Positions 1 through 7,756 of a DNA stretch of 64,000 nt are shown piece by piece. Every line of letters begins with the position of its first letter. Position 1 is the stretch's first letter. Both the position numbers and the translations under genes were made by a program. A model generated the notes under the pieces. That model was not told where the DNA came from. It did no database searches and saw only the letters and a list, made by a program, of their open reading frames with translations. This DNA is from Alkalihalobacillus pseudalcaliphilus (GTDB taxonomy: Bacteria; Bacillota; Bacilli; Bacillales; Bacillaceae_D), in the NCBI RefSeq assembly GCF_028610675.1, contig NZ_JAQQWS010000003.1, forward strand, positions 1 to 64,000, written 5' to 3'.

Positions 1-91
1 AGTTTTTCGTCGTTGAAACTATTGTAACAGGAGTTTAATGATGTCTTTTCTTTTTACACAATTATATGGACTTAATCCTTTTTTCAGCTCT

Positions 92-431
92 CAACCCCGT
101 GATTCTGCGTTTGCTCGGGCTTTCTCCTGCTTTTTTCGCCCGCAACCCCGAGATTCCGCTTTTGCTCGGGCTTTCTCCCTCTTATTCAGCTCACAACCCC
201 GAGATTCTGCTTTTGCTCGGGCTTTCTCCTACTTTTTCAGCTCACAACCCCGAGATTCTGCGTTTGCTCGGGCTTTATCCCTCTTTTTCAGCTCACAACC
301 CCGAGATTCCGCTTTTGCTCGGGCTTTCTCCTGCTTTTTTCACCCGCAACCCCGAGATTCCGCTTTTGCTCGGGCTTTCTCCCTCTTTTTCAGCTCACAA
401 CCCCGAGATTCCGCTTTTGCTCGGGTTTTTT
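92..431. repeat. Seven-copy 51-bp tandem repeat, each unit a potential hairpin
   Basis: Units begin at 92, 143, 194, 245, 296, 347 and 398, exactly 51 bp apart. Each holds CCCGAG, a 12-base spacer and CTCGGG, so each can fold into a 6-bp stem (the first unit reads CCCGTG). Every stem is followed on the plus strand by a pyrimidine-rich tract, and the last by TTTTTTG, so the units resemble a series of weak intrinsic terminators. Because 51 is divisible by three, all frames stay open, but an encoded protein would be pure repeat and is not credible. The array lies just beyond the stop codon of namZ. Confidence 0.93.
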
Positions 432-441
432 GCCTGTATGT

Positions 442-1590
442 TTAATGATATAACCGATATTTGGTCGTTTGTTTTTTAAACTGAGTACTTTGTTCCTTGG
501 CTTGAGCTAAAAATGTTTCGGTTGTACCTTGGAGGATCATTTGTTGCATCGACTTCGTTCCAATTAATAGGTCGAACATATATCGCCCATTTGGATGTTG
601 AACAAAGTGAAAATCATTTGGGTAAAGCTTATTAATTGTTTCTAAGAGCTTTACTCCAGTCTCAAATGAATGAAAATCCTGCCTAGAAGTTACATGTAAC
701 TGAATACCGCTACAAACTTGCCCCTCAAACTTTTGATAAGTTGGCACAAAAGAGGTCGGCCTTGCCAATACTCCAGCTAACCCTATCGAATTAAATTCCT
801 TAGCCAATTGATAGCCATCAATAAATGGGGCCCCGACATACTCGAAAGGTTTTGCTGTTCCTCTTCCTTCAGATACATTTGTTCCTTCTAATAAACAAGT
901 ACCTGGATATAAAATAGCCATATCTAATGTTGGGGCATTGGGGGAAGGTGGCACCCAAAAAAGTGACGTATCATCAAAGTAATCGGAGCGCTCCCAATCT
1001 TCCATTTCAATGACGGTCAGGTCACAGTCATAGCCAAATTCATACTTAAATAAAAGTGCTAATTCACCAACCGTTAATCCGTGACGGTTCGGTATTGGCA
1101 AAAGTCCTACAAATGAACGAACATCTTCTTCAACTAGATTTCCCTCTATCTTTTCTCCCCCAATAGGATTAGGGCGGTCTAAGACAATAAAATGTTTCTC
1201 ATATTGCTGGCAAGCTTCCATCATATAAGCCATTGTGTAAATAAACGTATAATATCTAGAACCGAGATCTTGTAAATCAAAAACAACGACGTCGACGTCA
1301 GCTAACATCCTAGCAGATGGCTTTTTACTTTTGCCGTATAAACTAAAAACGGGTAGCCCTGTTTGAGTGTCCTTTGAAGACTCTACCTTTTCCCCTTCTT
1401 TTGCATCACCACGAATTCCATGTTCTGGAGCAAATAATGCCACAAGATTAATACCTTGATGATTCGCAAACAAATCAATTGCTGGAACGAGGTCTTGATT
1501 AACACCAGTCAGATTCGTTACAAGACCAATTCTTTTATCCTGAAAAGCTTCGTATCCCGATGCCAAAAACCGTTCTAATCCTAATCTCAC
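442..1590 (-). CDS. namZ: NamZ-type exo-beta-N-acetylmuramidase (DUF1343, YbbC family)
   Basis: The product is about 382 residues and matches the DUF1343/YbbC family, whose B. subtilis member NamZ removes MurNAc from the non-reducing end of peptidoglycan fragments. Visible family blocks are IGLVTNLTGV, LFAPEHGIRG, VVFDLQDLGSRYYTF, VLDRPNPIGG, NRHGLTVGELA and EGTNVSEGRGT. The N-terminus shows no signal peptide, whereas the B. subtilis enzyme is secreted, so a cytosolic role is inferred. I chose the GTG at 1590, which has a G-rich Shine-Dalgarno about 8 nt upstream. An in-frame TTG at 1605 is the alternative. It is last in the run GNAT-amiE-nagZ-namZ, with 27 bp to nagZ, the same order as ybbE-ybbD-ybbC in B. 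subtilis. Confidence 0.9.
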   Translation of the reverse strand: MRLGLERFLASGYEAFQDKRIGLVTNLTGVNQDLVPAIDLFANHQGINLVALFAPEHGIRGDAKEGEKVESSKDTQTGLPVFSLYGKSKKPSARMLADVDVVVFDLQDLGSRYYTFIYTMAYMMEACQQYEKHFIVLDRPNPIGGEKIEGNLVEEDVRSFVGLLPIPNRHGLTVGELALLFKYEFGYDCDLTVIEMEDWERSDYFDDTSLFWVPPSPNAPTLDMAILYPGTCLLEGTNVSEGRGTAKPFEYVGAPFIDGYQLAKEFNSIGLAGVLARPTSFVPTYQKFEGQVCSGIQLHVTSRQDFHSFETGVKLLETINKLYPNDFHFVQHPNGRYMFDLLIGTKSMQQMILQGTTETFLAQAKEQSTQFKKQTTKYRLYH

Positions 1591-1617
1591 ATCCGTTACC
1601 CCCAAGCTATGATCAAT

Positions 1618-3177
1618 TTAGTATTCAAGTGTCACAGGTGCTTTTCCAGTTGCTTTTGTATGACCAAACAAAATGGAACCTGCCGCAACTAGAGCCGGAT
1701 AGCTAAACTCATACGTATTTAAATAGGTTTTCACTTTGGCTGGCATGACTTGAATATCATATGGACTACGCATTCCGATAACACTAACTTCTTTCCCTAA
1801 CGAAATTAGCTTTTCGACAACTTCAACTTGCTTCGGATCCTGTGATGCCGAAACTAATCCTACAATGATTTTTTGATGATTTTTCGTTAATGCCTCTATA
1901 CCGTCCAATGTTTTTGGAAACGGTTGAATTTCGAGTGAGCTTGAAAATGATTGCAAGGCCTTTCCTAAAGCTAAATGAGCATTTAACGCATCCTCTGCTA
2001 CAGTTAATTGTGGATTTCTCGGCTCCAATACTAAGAATCTCTCTTCTTTACTTAAAGGTAGTGCTTCCCCTTTTTCAACCGTGACACTTTTTTGATAAAC
2101 TTCCTCTGCTGTTTGCTGATGTGATTTTGTCGATCCTTGCGTGCTCGTAGATTCGAGTGCTTCAAAAGTAAAGTATTTACGTTTTAACTGCATAACTCGT
2201 TCGAAAGCAGCATCAATGACCTCTTCAGTTAATTCTCCAACTGCTAATGCACGTTTTACCTCTTCAATCGCTCCTACTTGTCTCGTAAGACGGTGTGAAA
2301 TCATGACGAGGTCTATGCCAGCCTGTAGTGCCGCAACAGCTCCTTTTTCAGTTCCGATCGTTTTAGAAATAGCATCCATTTCCATACAATCTGTCGTCAC
2401 AACACCGTCAAAACCTAATTTCTCTCTTAACAAGCCTGTAATAACATTTTTTGATAAAGTGGCAGGAGTATCTACATTTTTCTCTAAGGCTGGAAAATGA
2501 ATATGAGCAGACATCACTGTATCTGCACCTGCTTCAATACATGCTTTGAATGGGACAAGTTCTACCTTTTCTAAACGTTCAAGCGAATGAGGAATAGTCG
2601 GCAAACCTAAATGAGAGTCTACATTAGTATCACCGTGACCAGGGAAGTGTTTTAAAGTAGTTACCATACCACCTGCTTGCAAACCTAACATGGACTTCTT
2701 TCCTAATTCCGCCACTTTGGCTGGGTTTTCACCGAATGAACGAACACCAATAACCGGATTGTCAGCATTATTATTTACATCTAATACAGGTGCTAAGTTC
2801 CAATTAATTCCGAGCTCCATAAGCTCTTTCCCACAAATTTTCCCTAATTCAAATGCATAATCACTCTCATTCGTTGCTGCAGTAGCCATCGCACCAGGCA
2901 ATAACGTTGTGCCATCACTTAACCTACGAACAATTCCATTTTCCTGATCAACACAAATTAGTAAAGGTCTCTCTTGTTGTTGACTGGCAGCTACCTGCTG
3001 CAGTTCTGTTGTTAATGCCTTCACTTCTTCCGGTGTACCGAGATTACGGGAAAATAAAATAATATTCCCGACATGATATTTCTCTATAAATTCTTTCATC
3101 TCTTTCGGCACTGTTTTACCATCGAATCCAACAACAAACAGTTGACCTAGTTTCTCTTCTAACGTTACAGTTCTCAT
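1618..3177 (-). CDS. nagZ: Beta-N-acetylglucosaminidase NagZ (GH3), copy 1
   Basis: A 519-residue GH3 enzyme that removes GlcNAc from GlcNAc-MurNAc or GlcNAc-anhydroMurNAc muropeptides. It has the substrate loop KHFPGHGDT followed by DSH, holding the Asp/His acid-base dyad of Gram-positive NagZ, and VVTTDCMEMDAIS carrying the presumed Asp nucleophile. ICVDQENGIVRRL and NWNLAPVLDVNNN are further GH3 blocks. The C-terminal third (about 360-519) fits the second alpha/beta domain. It begins MRTVTLEEKLGQLFV with no signal peptide, unlike the exported B. subtilis NagZ, so it probably acts in the cytosol. It lies 15 bp after amiE. A second NagZ is encoded at 7757-9373. Confidence 0.93.
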   Translation of the reverse strand: MRTVTLEEKLGQLFVVGFDGKTVPKEMKEFIEKYHVGNIILFSRNLGTPEEVKALTTELQQVAASQQQERPLLICVDQENGIVRRLSDGTTLLPGAMATAATNESDYAFELGKICGKELMELGINWNLAPVLDVNNNADNPVIGVRSFGENPAKVAELGKKSMLGLQAGGMVTTLKHFPGHGDTNVDSHLGLPTIPHSLERLEKVELVPFKACIEAGADTVMSAHIHFPALEKNVDTPATLSKNVITGLLREKLGFDGVVTTDCMEMDAISKTIGTEKGAVAALQAGIDLVMISHRLTRQVGAIEEVKRALAVGELTEEVIDAAFERVMQLKRKYFTFEALESTSTQGSTKSHQQTAEEVYQKSVTVEKGEALPLSKEERFLVLEPRNPQLTVAEDALNAHLALGKALQSFSSSLEIQPFPKTLDGIEALTKNHQKIIVGLVSASQDPKQVEVVEKLISLGKEVSVIGMRSPYDIQVMPAKVKTYLNTYEFSYPALVAAGSILFGHTKATGKAPVTLEY

Positions 3178-3192
3178 CTTTCTCCCACCTTT

Positions 3193-4239
3193 TTATAAAT
3201 TCGTTCGAATCAAATTATGTAACCGCGGCCGCAATCGGATTATGGGGTCCTTTCGTCCAAAATGAACTCGATTCGTTAATAAAATCACCCTTAAATCAAT
3301 TTCGGGATCAAACCAAATGCTCGTTCCTGTAAACCCAGTATGACCAAAGCTACTTTCTGAAAATAAATCCCCGCATGAGGAGAAATATGGACTTTTTAAA
3401 ATCCAACCTAACCCACGATACTCAGAATCAAACGGCGTATAATTCTTTTTAGACAGGTCTAATAACTGCTCTGACACGATTCTCTTGCCACGAAAATATC
3501 CACCTTGTTCGATCATTTCCGCAAAATTAGTTAGGTCTGTTACCGTTGAAAATAACCCAGCATGACCACTAATCCCACCCATACTTTCTGTGTTATCATC
3601 ATGCACAATACCTTGCTTATACTCCCTTAACTCATCACTGTATTCTGTTGCCGCATACCTCCATTTTTCATAGCCTAAATGAAATCCGGTTTCATTCATT
3701 TCTAATGGAAGTAAAAGTTCTTCATGGACAAATTGCTCAAAAGGAACCCCTGATATTTTCTCGATAATTTGATAGAGCGTAATGAAACCCAAATCACTAT
3801 AAATCACTTGCTTTCCTAATGGTGCAACAAGCTCCTCGGCATAAATACTTTCCATAATCTGAGCCACTTGAAGTTTATTCTCATAATAACGTCTATGTGC
3901 AGGAAGACCAGAAGTATGAGTCAATAAATGTTTTATGCGAATATCCTCCTTACCCCCTCCTTCAAATTGCGGAAGGAAAAAAGACACTCTGTCATCTAAA
4001 TGAAGCTCTCCTTGCTCAATAAGCTTTAAGATTAAAGGTAATGTCGCAATAACTTTGGTTAAAGAAGCTAAATCAAATACGGTTGACATTCTCATTGATT
4101 CTTCTTTAGGAAACACCCTTTGAAATCCTAGAGCCTCTTGCATGACCACTTTTCCATGTTGGGCAATATGAATCGTAGCACCCGGGATATGCTTTAATTG
4201 TATTTCTTTTTCTAGAAAATTTCGAACTTTTTCAAACAA
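3193..4239 (-). CDS. amiE: AmiE-like N-acetylmuramyl-L-alanine amidase (serine beta-lactamase fold)
   Basis: The 348-residue protein has the class C beta-lactamase/esterase fold: SLTK (about residues 59-62) as the SxxK catalytic motif, YSDLGF as the YxN-like motif, and the late block GHTGFTGTSIW standing in for the KTG region. In B. subtilis the equivalent AmiE (YbbE), encoded with nagZ and namZ, cleaves the MurNAc-L-Ala bond so that NagZ can act. Context makes that function likely, but a general esterase cannot be excluded. The start is a TTG at 4239 with GGAGGTG about 9 nt upstream, overlapping the end of the GNAT gene by 8 bp and implying translational coupling. No signal peptide is visible. 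Confidence 0.82.
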   Translation of the reverse strand: MFEKVRNFLEKEIQLKHIPGATIHIAQHGKVVMQEALGFQRVFPKEESMRMSTVFDLASLTKVIATLPLILKLIEQGELHLDDRVSFFLPQFEGGGKEDIRIKHLLTHTSGLPAHRRYYENKLQVAQIMESIYAEELVAPLGKQVIYSDLGFITLYQIIEKISGVPFEQFVHEELLLPLEMNETGFHLGYEKWRYAATEYSDELREYKQGIVHDDNTESMGGISGHAGLFSTVTDLTNFAEMIEQGGYFRGKRIVSEQLLDLSKKNYTPFDSEYRGLGWILKSPYFSSCGDLFSESSFGHTGFTGTSIWFDPEIDLRVILLTNRVHFGRKDPIIRLRPRLHNLIRTNL

Positions 4240-5218
4240 GTTCTTTCACCTCCATATTCTTATGAACAATACGATAGCTTTTCCATGGCTTGAAGCCTAG
4301 CTTTTCATAAAAAGTGACTAAACCTGTCCAGTCTATGACAATCGATTCCACACCACGTTCACGTAAAAAATAGACGGCAGCTTCTACAACAGCTAAACCA
4401 TAGCCATATTTCCGCTCTTCCTTCGCCACACCTAAAGGGCCAATTCCTCCAAGCTCTCGCTCAAATAAGTTACTCCAGTATACATTCTGAGCGATCATAG
4501 GTGAGTGGTAATCATTAATCCGGCAAAAGCCTATGATGTTGCCTCTTTTCTTCACAACAACAAATTCTCGACCAACTCCTCCCATTTCAAAATATTTATG
4601 AGCTTCGTACTGCCACCTTCCCGGAAAGTTTTGCTTCATAAAGTGTAGAAAGAGTTCTTTTTCTTGTAACTTTAATAATGAGAAAGAGATACCTTCTATA
4701 TTCGGTCGTTGCACTTCCTCTTGTTCTTTAAAATTTCTAACCATGTCATAATCGCGACCATAAGGCTCATTAATCTCGTATCCTCTCTTTTCAAACCATA
4801 GGATCGTTTGTTCATAGTCTGCAGGGATCCCCGGAAAATAATGAAAAGGATCACGACCGAGTAATATTTCTTTTATATGTTGATGTTGAAAAGCTCTTTC
4901 TGCTTTTATTAATAAATCAGAGCCAATCCCTTGATTTCGATAATTTTGGTGAACGACTAAAACTTGAATCCACCCAACATTTTGACTGAGACTTACTTCG
5001 GTAATTTCTTGGAAAAATTTCGAGATAATGAATCCGACAAGTTCATCTTGCTCGTTCATAACGATATACGAGCCTTCATGGAATAAATTATGATCGGAGA
5101 AACTATTTTGAATTAGTAATCTTTCAGACATAGGAAAATCTGTGCCAATTTCTTGGTTCCACAGTTTAACGATATCTTGTACTTTTGTACGCTGAAGTGA
5201 TTGATAGTGGAGCTTCAT
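4232..5218 (-). CDS. Tandem-domain GNAT acetyltransferase
   Basis: A 328-residue protein with two GNAT modules. The first (about 1-150) has the acetyl-CoA signature VHQNYRNQGIGSDLL. The second (about 175-325) has VAKEERKYGYGLAVVEAA and ends with the typical FYEKLGFKPW strand. Such two-domain GNATs acetylate amines, but the substrate is unknown. Its overlap with amiE and place at the head of amiE-nagZ-namZ suggest an amino sugar, muropeptide or cell-wall-derived amino compound, which is inference only. The ATG at 5218 is preceded by AAGGAGG. Confidence 0.82.
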   Translation of the reverse strand: MKLHYQSLQRTKVQDIVKLWNQEIGTDFPMSERLLIQNSFSDHNLFHEGSYIVMNEQDELVGFIISKFFQEITEVSLSQNVGWIQVLVVHQNYRNQGIGSDLLIKAERAFQHQHIKEILLGRDPFHYFPGIPADYEQTILWFEKRGYEINEPYGRDYDMVRNFKEQEEVQRPNIEGISFSLLKLQEKELFLHFMKQNFPGRWQYEAHKYFEMGGVGREFVVVKKRGNIIGFCRINDYHSPMIAQNVYWSNLFERELGGIGPLGVAKEERKYGYGLAVVEAAVYFLRERGVESIVIDWTGLVTFYEKLGFKPWKSYRIVHKNMEVKELV

Positions 5219-5282
5219 GTTTGTAGCTAACCTCCTTCTCTTCTAAAGCTACTTGTTCAAATTTCGTTCTAGTTTTAATTGA

Positions 5283-5490
5283 TTTTATATGAAAGTTACT
5301 TTTGGACGAGAGTTTGTGCCGTGAAGTTATCTCGTCATCCATCTCGTGATTTATGACCTTAGCAGGACAGTGCTCCCTGTTTGTTCAGCCGACTCTTGAT
5401 GGTGTTCGAGTTGTAAACGGGCCAACAGTTTGAACAGTCGCCACTACTTTCATCTTTGTTGGTGGCGAAGTGAATGGGGCTTGTTTTCGA
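5283..5490 (+). repeat. Dispersed intergenic repeat, long form
   Basis: The segment begins with TATATGAAAGTTAC and continues through blocks shared with 45651-45880, such as GTTTGTGCC(G/T)TGAAGTTA, GTCATCCATCT, CTGCTCCCT or a close variant, and GGGCCAAC(A/T)GTTT. It ends in a hairpin formed by TCGCCAC (5438-5444) and GTGGCGA (5462-5468) with a 17-base loop. I found no credible coding capacity. It lies in the 666-bp gap between the GNAT gene and anmK. Confidence 0.8.
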
Positions 5491-5511
5491 TATCAAATTA
5501 TCTCTATTTTT

Positions 5512-5665
5512 CACTTGTGCCGCATTGGTGGTCAGTTTTCACAGTTCTTTGCCGCGTATTCTGACTTGCTCCGCATTGTCGGTCAGTTTTATCGCTACTT
5601 TGCTTTGCTATGTATTCTTATTTATTCCGTATTACCGGCCATTTTTAGCACTTCTTTGCCGTAAA
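5512..5665. repeat. Degenerate ~51-56 bp tandem repeat, three units
   Basis: The core CGCATTGGTGGTCAG at 5521 recurs as CGCATTGTCGGTCAG at 5572 and CGTATTACCGGCCAT at 5628, giving spacings of 51 and 56 bp. The flanking text (TTTGCCGCGTATTC, TTTGCTATGTATTC, TTTGCCGTA) also recurs. The units are more worn than the array at 92-431 but have the same length class. Short open frames here are by-products of the repeat and have no ribosome site. Confidence 0.7.
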
Positions 5666-5673
5666 ACCAACTT

Positions 5674-5745
5674 GCATGATAGTTGATGGTGCCTAATTGT
5701 GCGTGTGTACACTGAATCTTTTTAGAATAGCTCATACAGCTATTC
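5674..5745 (+). repeat. Short dispersed repeat related to 42041-42291
   Basis: The stretch reading AATTGTGCGTGTGTACACTG followed by AATCTTTTT resembles the duplicated block at 42041-42120 and 42211-42291 (GTTGTGYSGTGTGCTGAATCTTTTT). The remainder of 5746-5860 shows no gene. Confidence 0.55.
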
Positions 5746-5860
5746 CAAAAAACGACGGTGTTACAGCTGAACGTGAAAAATCTCCAAATCGATGATGAAT
5801 GAATAGCTACCAGTTACAGAGTGAAATCATTCTTTTTAGTTTCTTTTATGGTATAAAGGA

Positions 5861-5893
5861 AAAAACTGAGTCATTCGTATCAACTCAGTTTTT
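5861..5893 (-). terminator. Rho-independent terminator overlapping the anmK stop
   Basis: The 11-bp arms AAAAACTGAGT (5861-5871) and ACTCAGTTTTT (5883-5893) are perfect inverted repeats with an 11-base loop. The U-tract on the minus strand fits termination of anmK, whose TGA stop lies inside the stem. It could work in both directions. Confidence 0.85.
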
Positions 5894-7063
5894 AAAAGAA
5901 GGGAAAGCTATTTTGCCCATGGACACTTTCTTTTTTGCTCCTGTTGCTGAAGGGGTGTTGTTTGGTTGCTGTTTTAAAAATTCATTACCTAATACGGCAA
6001 AAGCAATTGCTTCCTTGGCGTCACTTGAAAAGGCTAAAGCCTCCATATTCTTTACAGGACGATTTAATCGTTTAGACAGTTGCTTCATCATATATAAATT
6101 ATGAACACCACCACCACCAACATAGAACTCATCCAGCTGTATATGCGGGTCAAGCTGTTCTTTTACAGTGATCGCAATGGCTTCAACTGTGTAGTTTGTC
6201 ACAGTTGCTACAATATCACTAAAAGATAAACCCCTTTTTATACCTTCTGCCCAAAACGTTCTCGCCAATTCTCGGTGATAATATTCGCGTCCTGTACTTT
6301 TCGGGTACGACTTATGCAAGAATCGATCAGAGGCCAAAATTTCCTTTAGCCACTCATTATCTACTCTTCCAGTTGAAGCTAATTGACCTCCTTCATCAAA
6401 ATGACTCGTTCCGTTAGAACCAATTCGAATGACTTCATCGATCAGCACATTTCCAGGTCCCGTATCAAAAGCGATAACCGCGCTCTCTAAACTTTTAGGT
6501 AAAACGGTTAGATTAGCCATACCTCCAATGTTGATTAAGCAACGACCTTTTATTGTGCTTCTAAATAATAAATCATCCACAAAGGGAACCAATGGGGCAC
6601 CTTGGCCACCAACGGCTAAATCAGTCGGTCTGAAATCGCCAACGGTTAATGTATTTGTACGTTCAGCAATAACTGCCAATTCTCCAATTTGCATCGTGGC
6701 AAATTCTTCAGGCAAATGATGGAGTGTTTGCCCATGCGAGCTGACAAAGTCTAAGTCTGAAAGCTGAACAGTTGTATTTTTTAAAACAAGTAAAACTGCT
6801 TCGGCCATCTTCTCGGCTAACTCTACATTTAGACGACAAATTTCATCGACACGTGCCGTTTCAATATCGCAGGCTGCGAATATTCTTTGTTTTAATGAAT
6901 GTTCATATGCTAGGGTTTCAAAGGCTAGTAATGTTACCTTCGTGTCATAGCTAGAGTTTTCAATTTCAACAAGTGCGGCGTCGACACCGTCCCCTGATGT
7001 TCCAGACATTAATCCTACTGCCAATACTTTTTCTTTTTGTAGAGGTAATGATATAATTGACAC
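5885..7063 (-). CDS. anmK: 1,6-anhydro-N-acetylmuramic acid kinase AnmK
   Basis: A 392-residue AnmK-family kinase that opens the 1,6-anhydro ring of anhydroMurNAc and phosphorylates it, giving MurNAc-6-phosphate for MurQ. The family's ATP/sugar-binding blocks are visible: LMSGTSGDGVDAAL near the N-terminus, SHGQTLHH, FRPTDLAVGGQGAPLVPFVD, INIGGMANLT, FDTGPGNVLID and YVGGGGVHN. The start is a GTG at 7063 with AAAGGAGG 10 nt upstream. It stands alone between two repeat-rich gaps, and a dispersed repeat begins about 20 nt upstream of its start codon. AnmK is typical of Gram-negative recycling, so its company with lytic transglycosylase domains at 14029-17901 is informative. Confidence 0.95.
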   Translation of the reverse strand: MSIISLPLQKEKVLAVGLMSGTSGDGVDAALVEIENSSYDTKVTLLAFETLAYEHSLKQRIFAACDIETARVDEICRLNVELAEKMAEAVLLVLKNTTVQLSDLDFVSSHGQTLHHLPEEFATMQIGELAVIAERTNTLTVGDFRPTDLAVGGQGAPLVPFVDDLLFRSTIKGRCLINIGGMANLTVLPKSLESAVIAFDTGPGNVLIDEVIRIGSNGTSHFDEGGQLASTGRVDNEWLKEILASDRFLHKSYPKSTGREYYHRELARTFWAEGIKRGLSFSDIVATVTNYTVEAIAITVKEQLDPHIQLDEFYVGGGGVHNLYMMKQLSKRLNRPVKNMEALAFSSDAKEAIAFAVLGNEFLKQQPNNTPSATGAKKKVSMGKIAFPSFKN

Positions 7064-7081
7064 TTTTTATGTACCTCCTTT

Positions 7082-7250
7082 TTTTGTATGAAAGTTGGTG
7101 CGAACATGGAGTGTTACTCGTCGCTACTGAAAATTATGCTCCGCGTCCTGCGGGGTGGCACCGAACTAACTAGCTTCGCTAGTGGATTTCGGCTTTGCCA
7201 CTACTTCCTGCCGGAGTCTCCTCATATTTTCGTCCGCTGAGTTACAGTAA
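7082..7250 (+). repeat. Dispersed intergenic repeat in the anmK leader
   Basis: It begins TTTTGTATGAAAGTTGG, directly beyond the anmK ribosome site, and runs through blocks shared with 60405-60585: GCTACTGAAAATTATG, GAACTAACT, AGTGGATTTC, GCCACTAC and TTTTCGTCCGCTGRGTTAC. Both copies have the same orientation relative to the downstream gene and start about 20 nt from its start codon. The segment also contains CTAGCTTCGCTAG, a small hairpin. Confidence 0.82.
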
Positions 7251-7423
7251 TTCTTTAGTTCAAAAATACAATCCAACACTATTCTTTTAAAATGAAAAAG
7301 AACAAAATCAACTTGAATGAAGTTCCACCAGTTAAAGATTGAAACCCTACTTATATATTTGGAGAGGACTAGTTGTAAACGTATCTACAGGTTAAGAAGT
7401 CGTCACTATCCATGAAGAATGGC

Positions 7424-7570
7424 CTTTGTGCAATTACTCCAAGGTTTGACCTCAGCATCTCCACATTAACACTCTTTGTGCAGTTACCCCAAGGTTTTGC
7501 CCCAGTATCTTCACATTAACCGCCTCTTTGTGCAGTTACCCCAAGGTTTTGCCCCAGTATCTGCACAAAC
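7424..7570. repeat. 50-52 bp tandem repeat, nearly three units
   Basis: CTTTGTGCA(G/A)TTAC(C/T)CC begins at 7424, 7474 and 7526. Each unit continues AAGGTTTTGCCCCAGTATCT in nearly the same words. The last unit can pair GTGCAG with CTGCAC around a 25-base loop. It lies between nagZ copy 2 and anmK, where no gene is visible. Confidence 0.85.
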
Positions 7571-7584
7571 CTTCATGAGCCTTA

Positions 7585-7665
7585 AGGTGGCGATAGATGA
7601 CTTTCATCTTTGTTAGTGGCAAAGTGAGTTGGGCTTCGCCATATGCGTTTTTATGAAAGTGAAAT
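7585..7665 (+). repeat. Partial dispersed repeat (GGGCTTCGCCAT block)
   Basis: It contains CTTTCATCTTTGTTAGTGGC, then GGGCTTCGCCATATGCG and TTTTTATGAAAGTG, the same order as at 45815-45875 and 63545-63606. The remaining stretch up to the nagZ stop at 7757 shows nothing recognisable. Confidence 0.75.
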
Positions 7666-7756
7666 CTATGGTCGTTAGCTGGCGTATTTTGCATCTCTTG
7701 AGAAAGTTCATCGTAGTGATGGTGTGTGATGCCATCCTCACAATTAATGACGAAAG

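Noticed and set aside
92..431. CRISPR array
   Set aside because: Units are repeated throughout with no unique spacers of constant length, and no cas genes are present.
38..479. Open frames of about 135 residues through the 51-bp array
   Set aside because: The period is a multiple of three, so frames stay open by default. The product would be only a repeated 17-residue unit, and two frames are open at once. DNA-level stems explain the conservation better.
5470..5686. Short hydrophobic open frames in the GNAT-anmK gap
   Set aside because: They coincide with the degenerate ~51-bp tandem units, overlap each other in two frames and lack ribosome sites.
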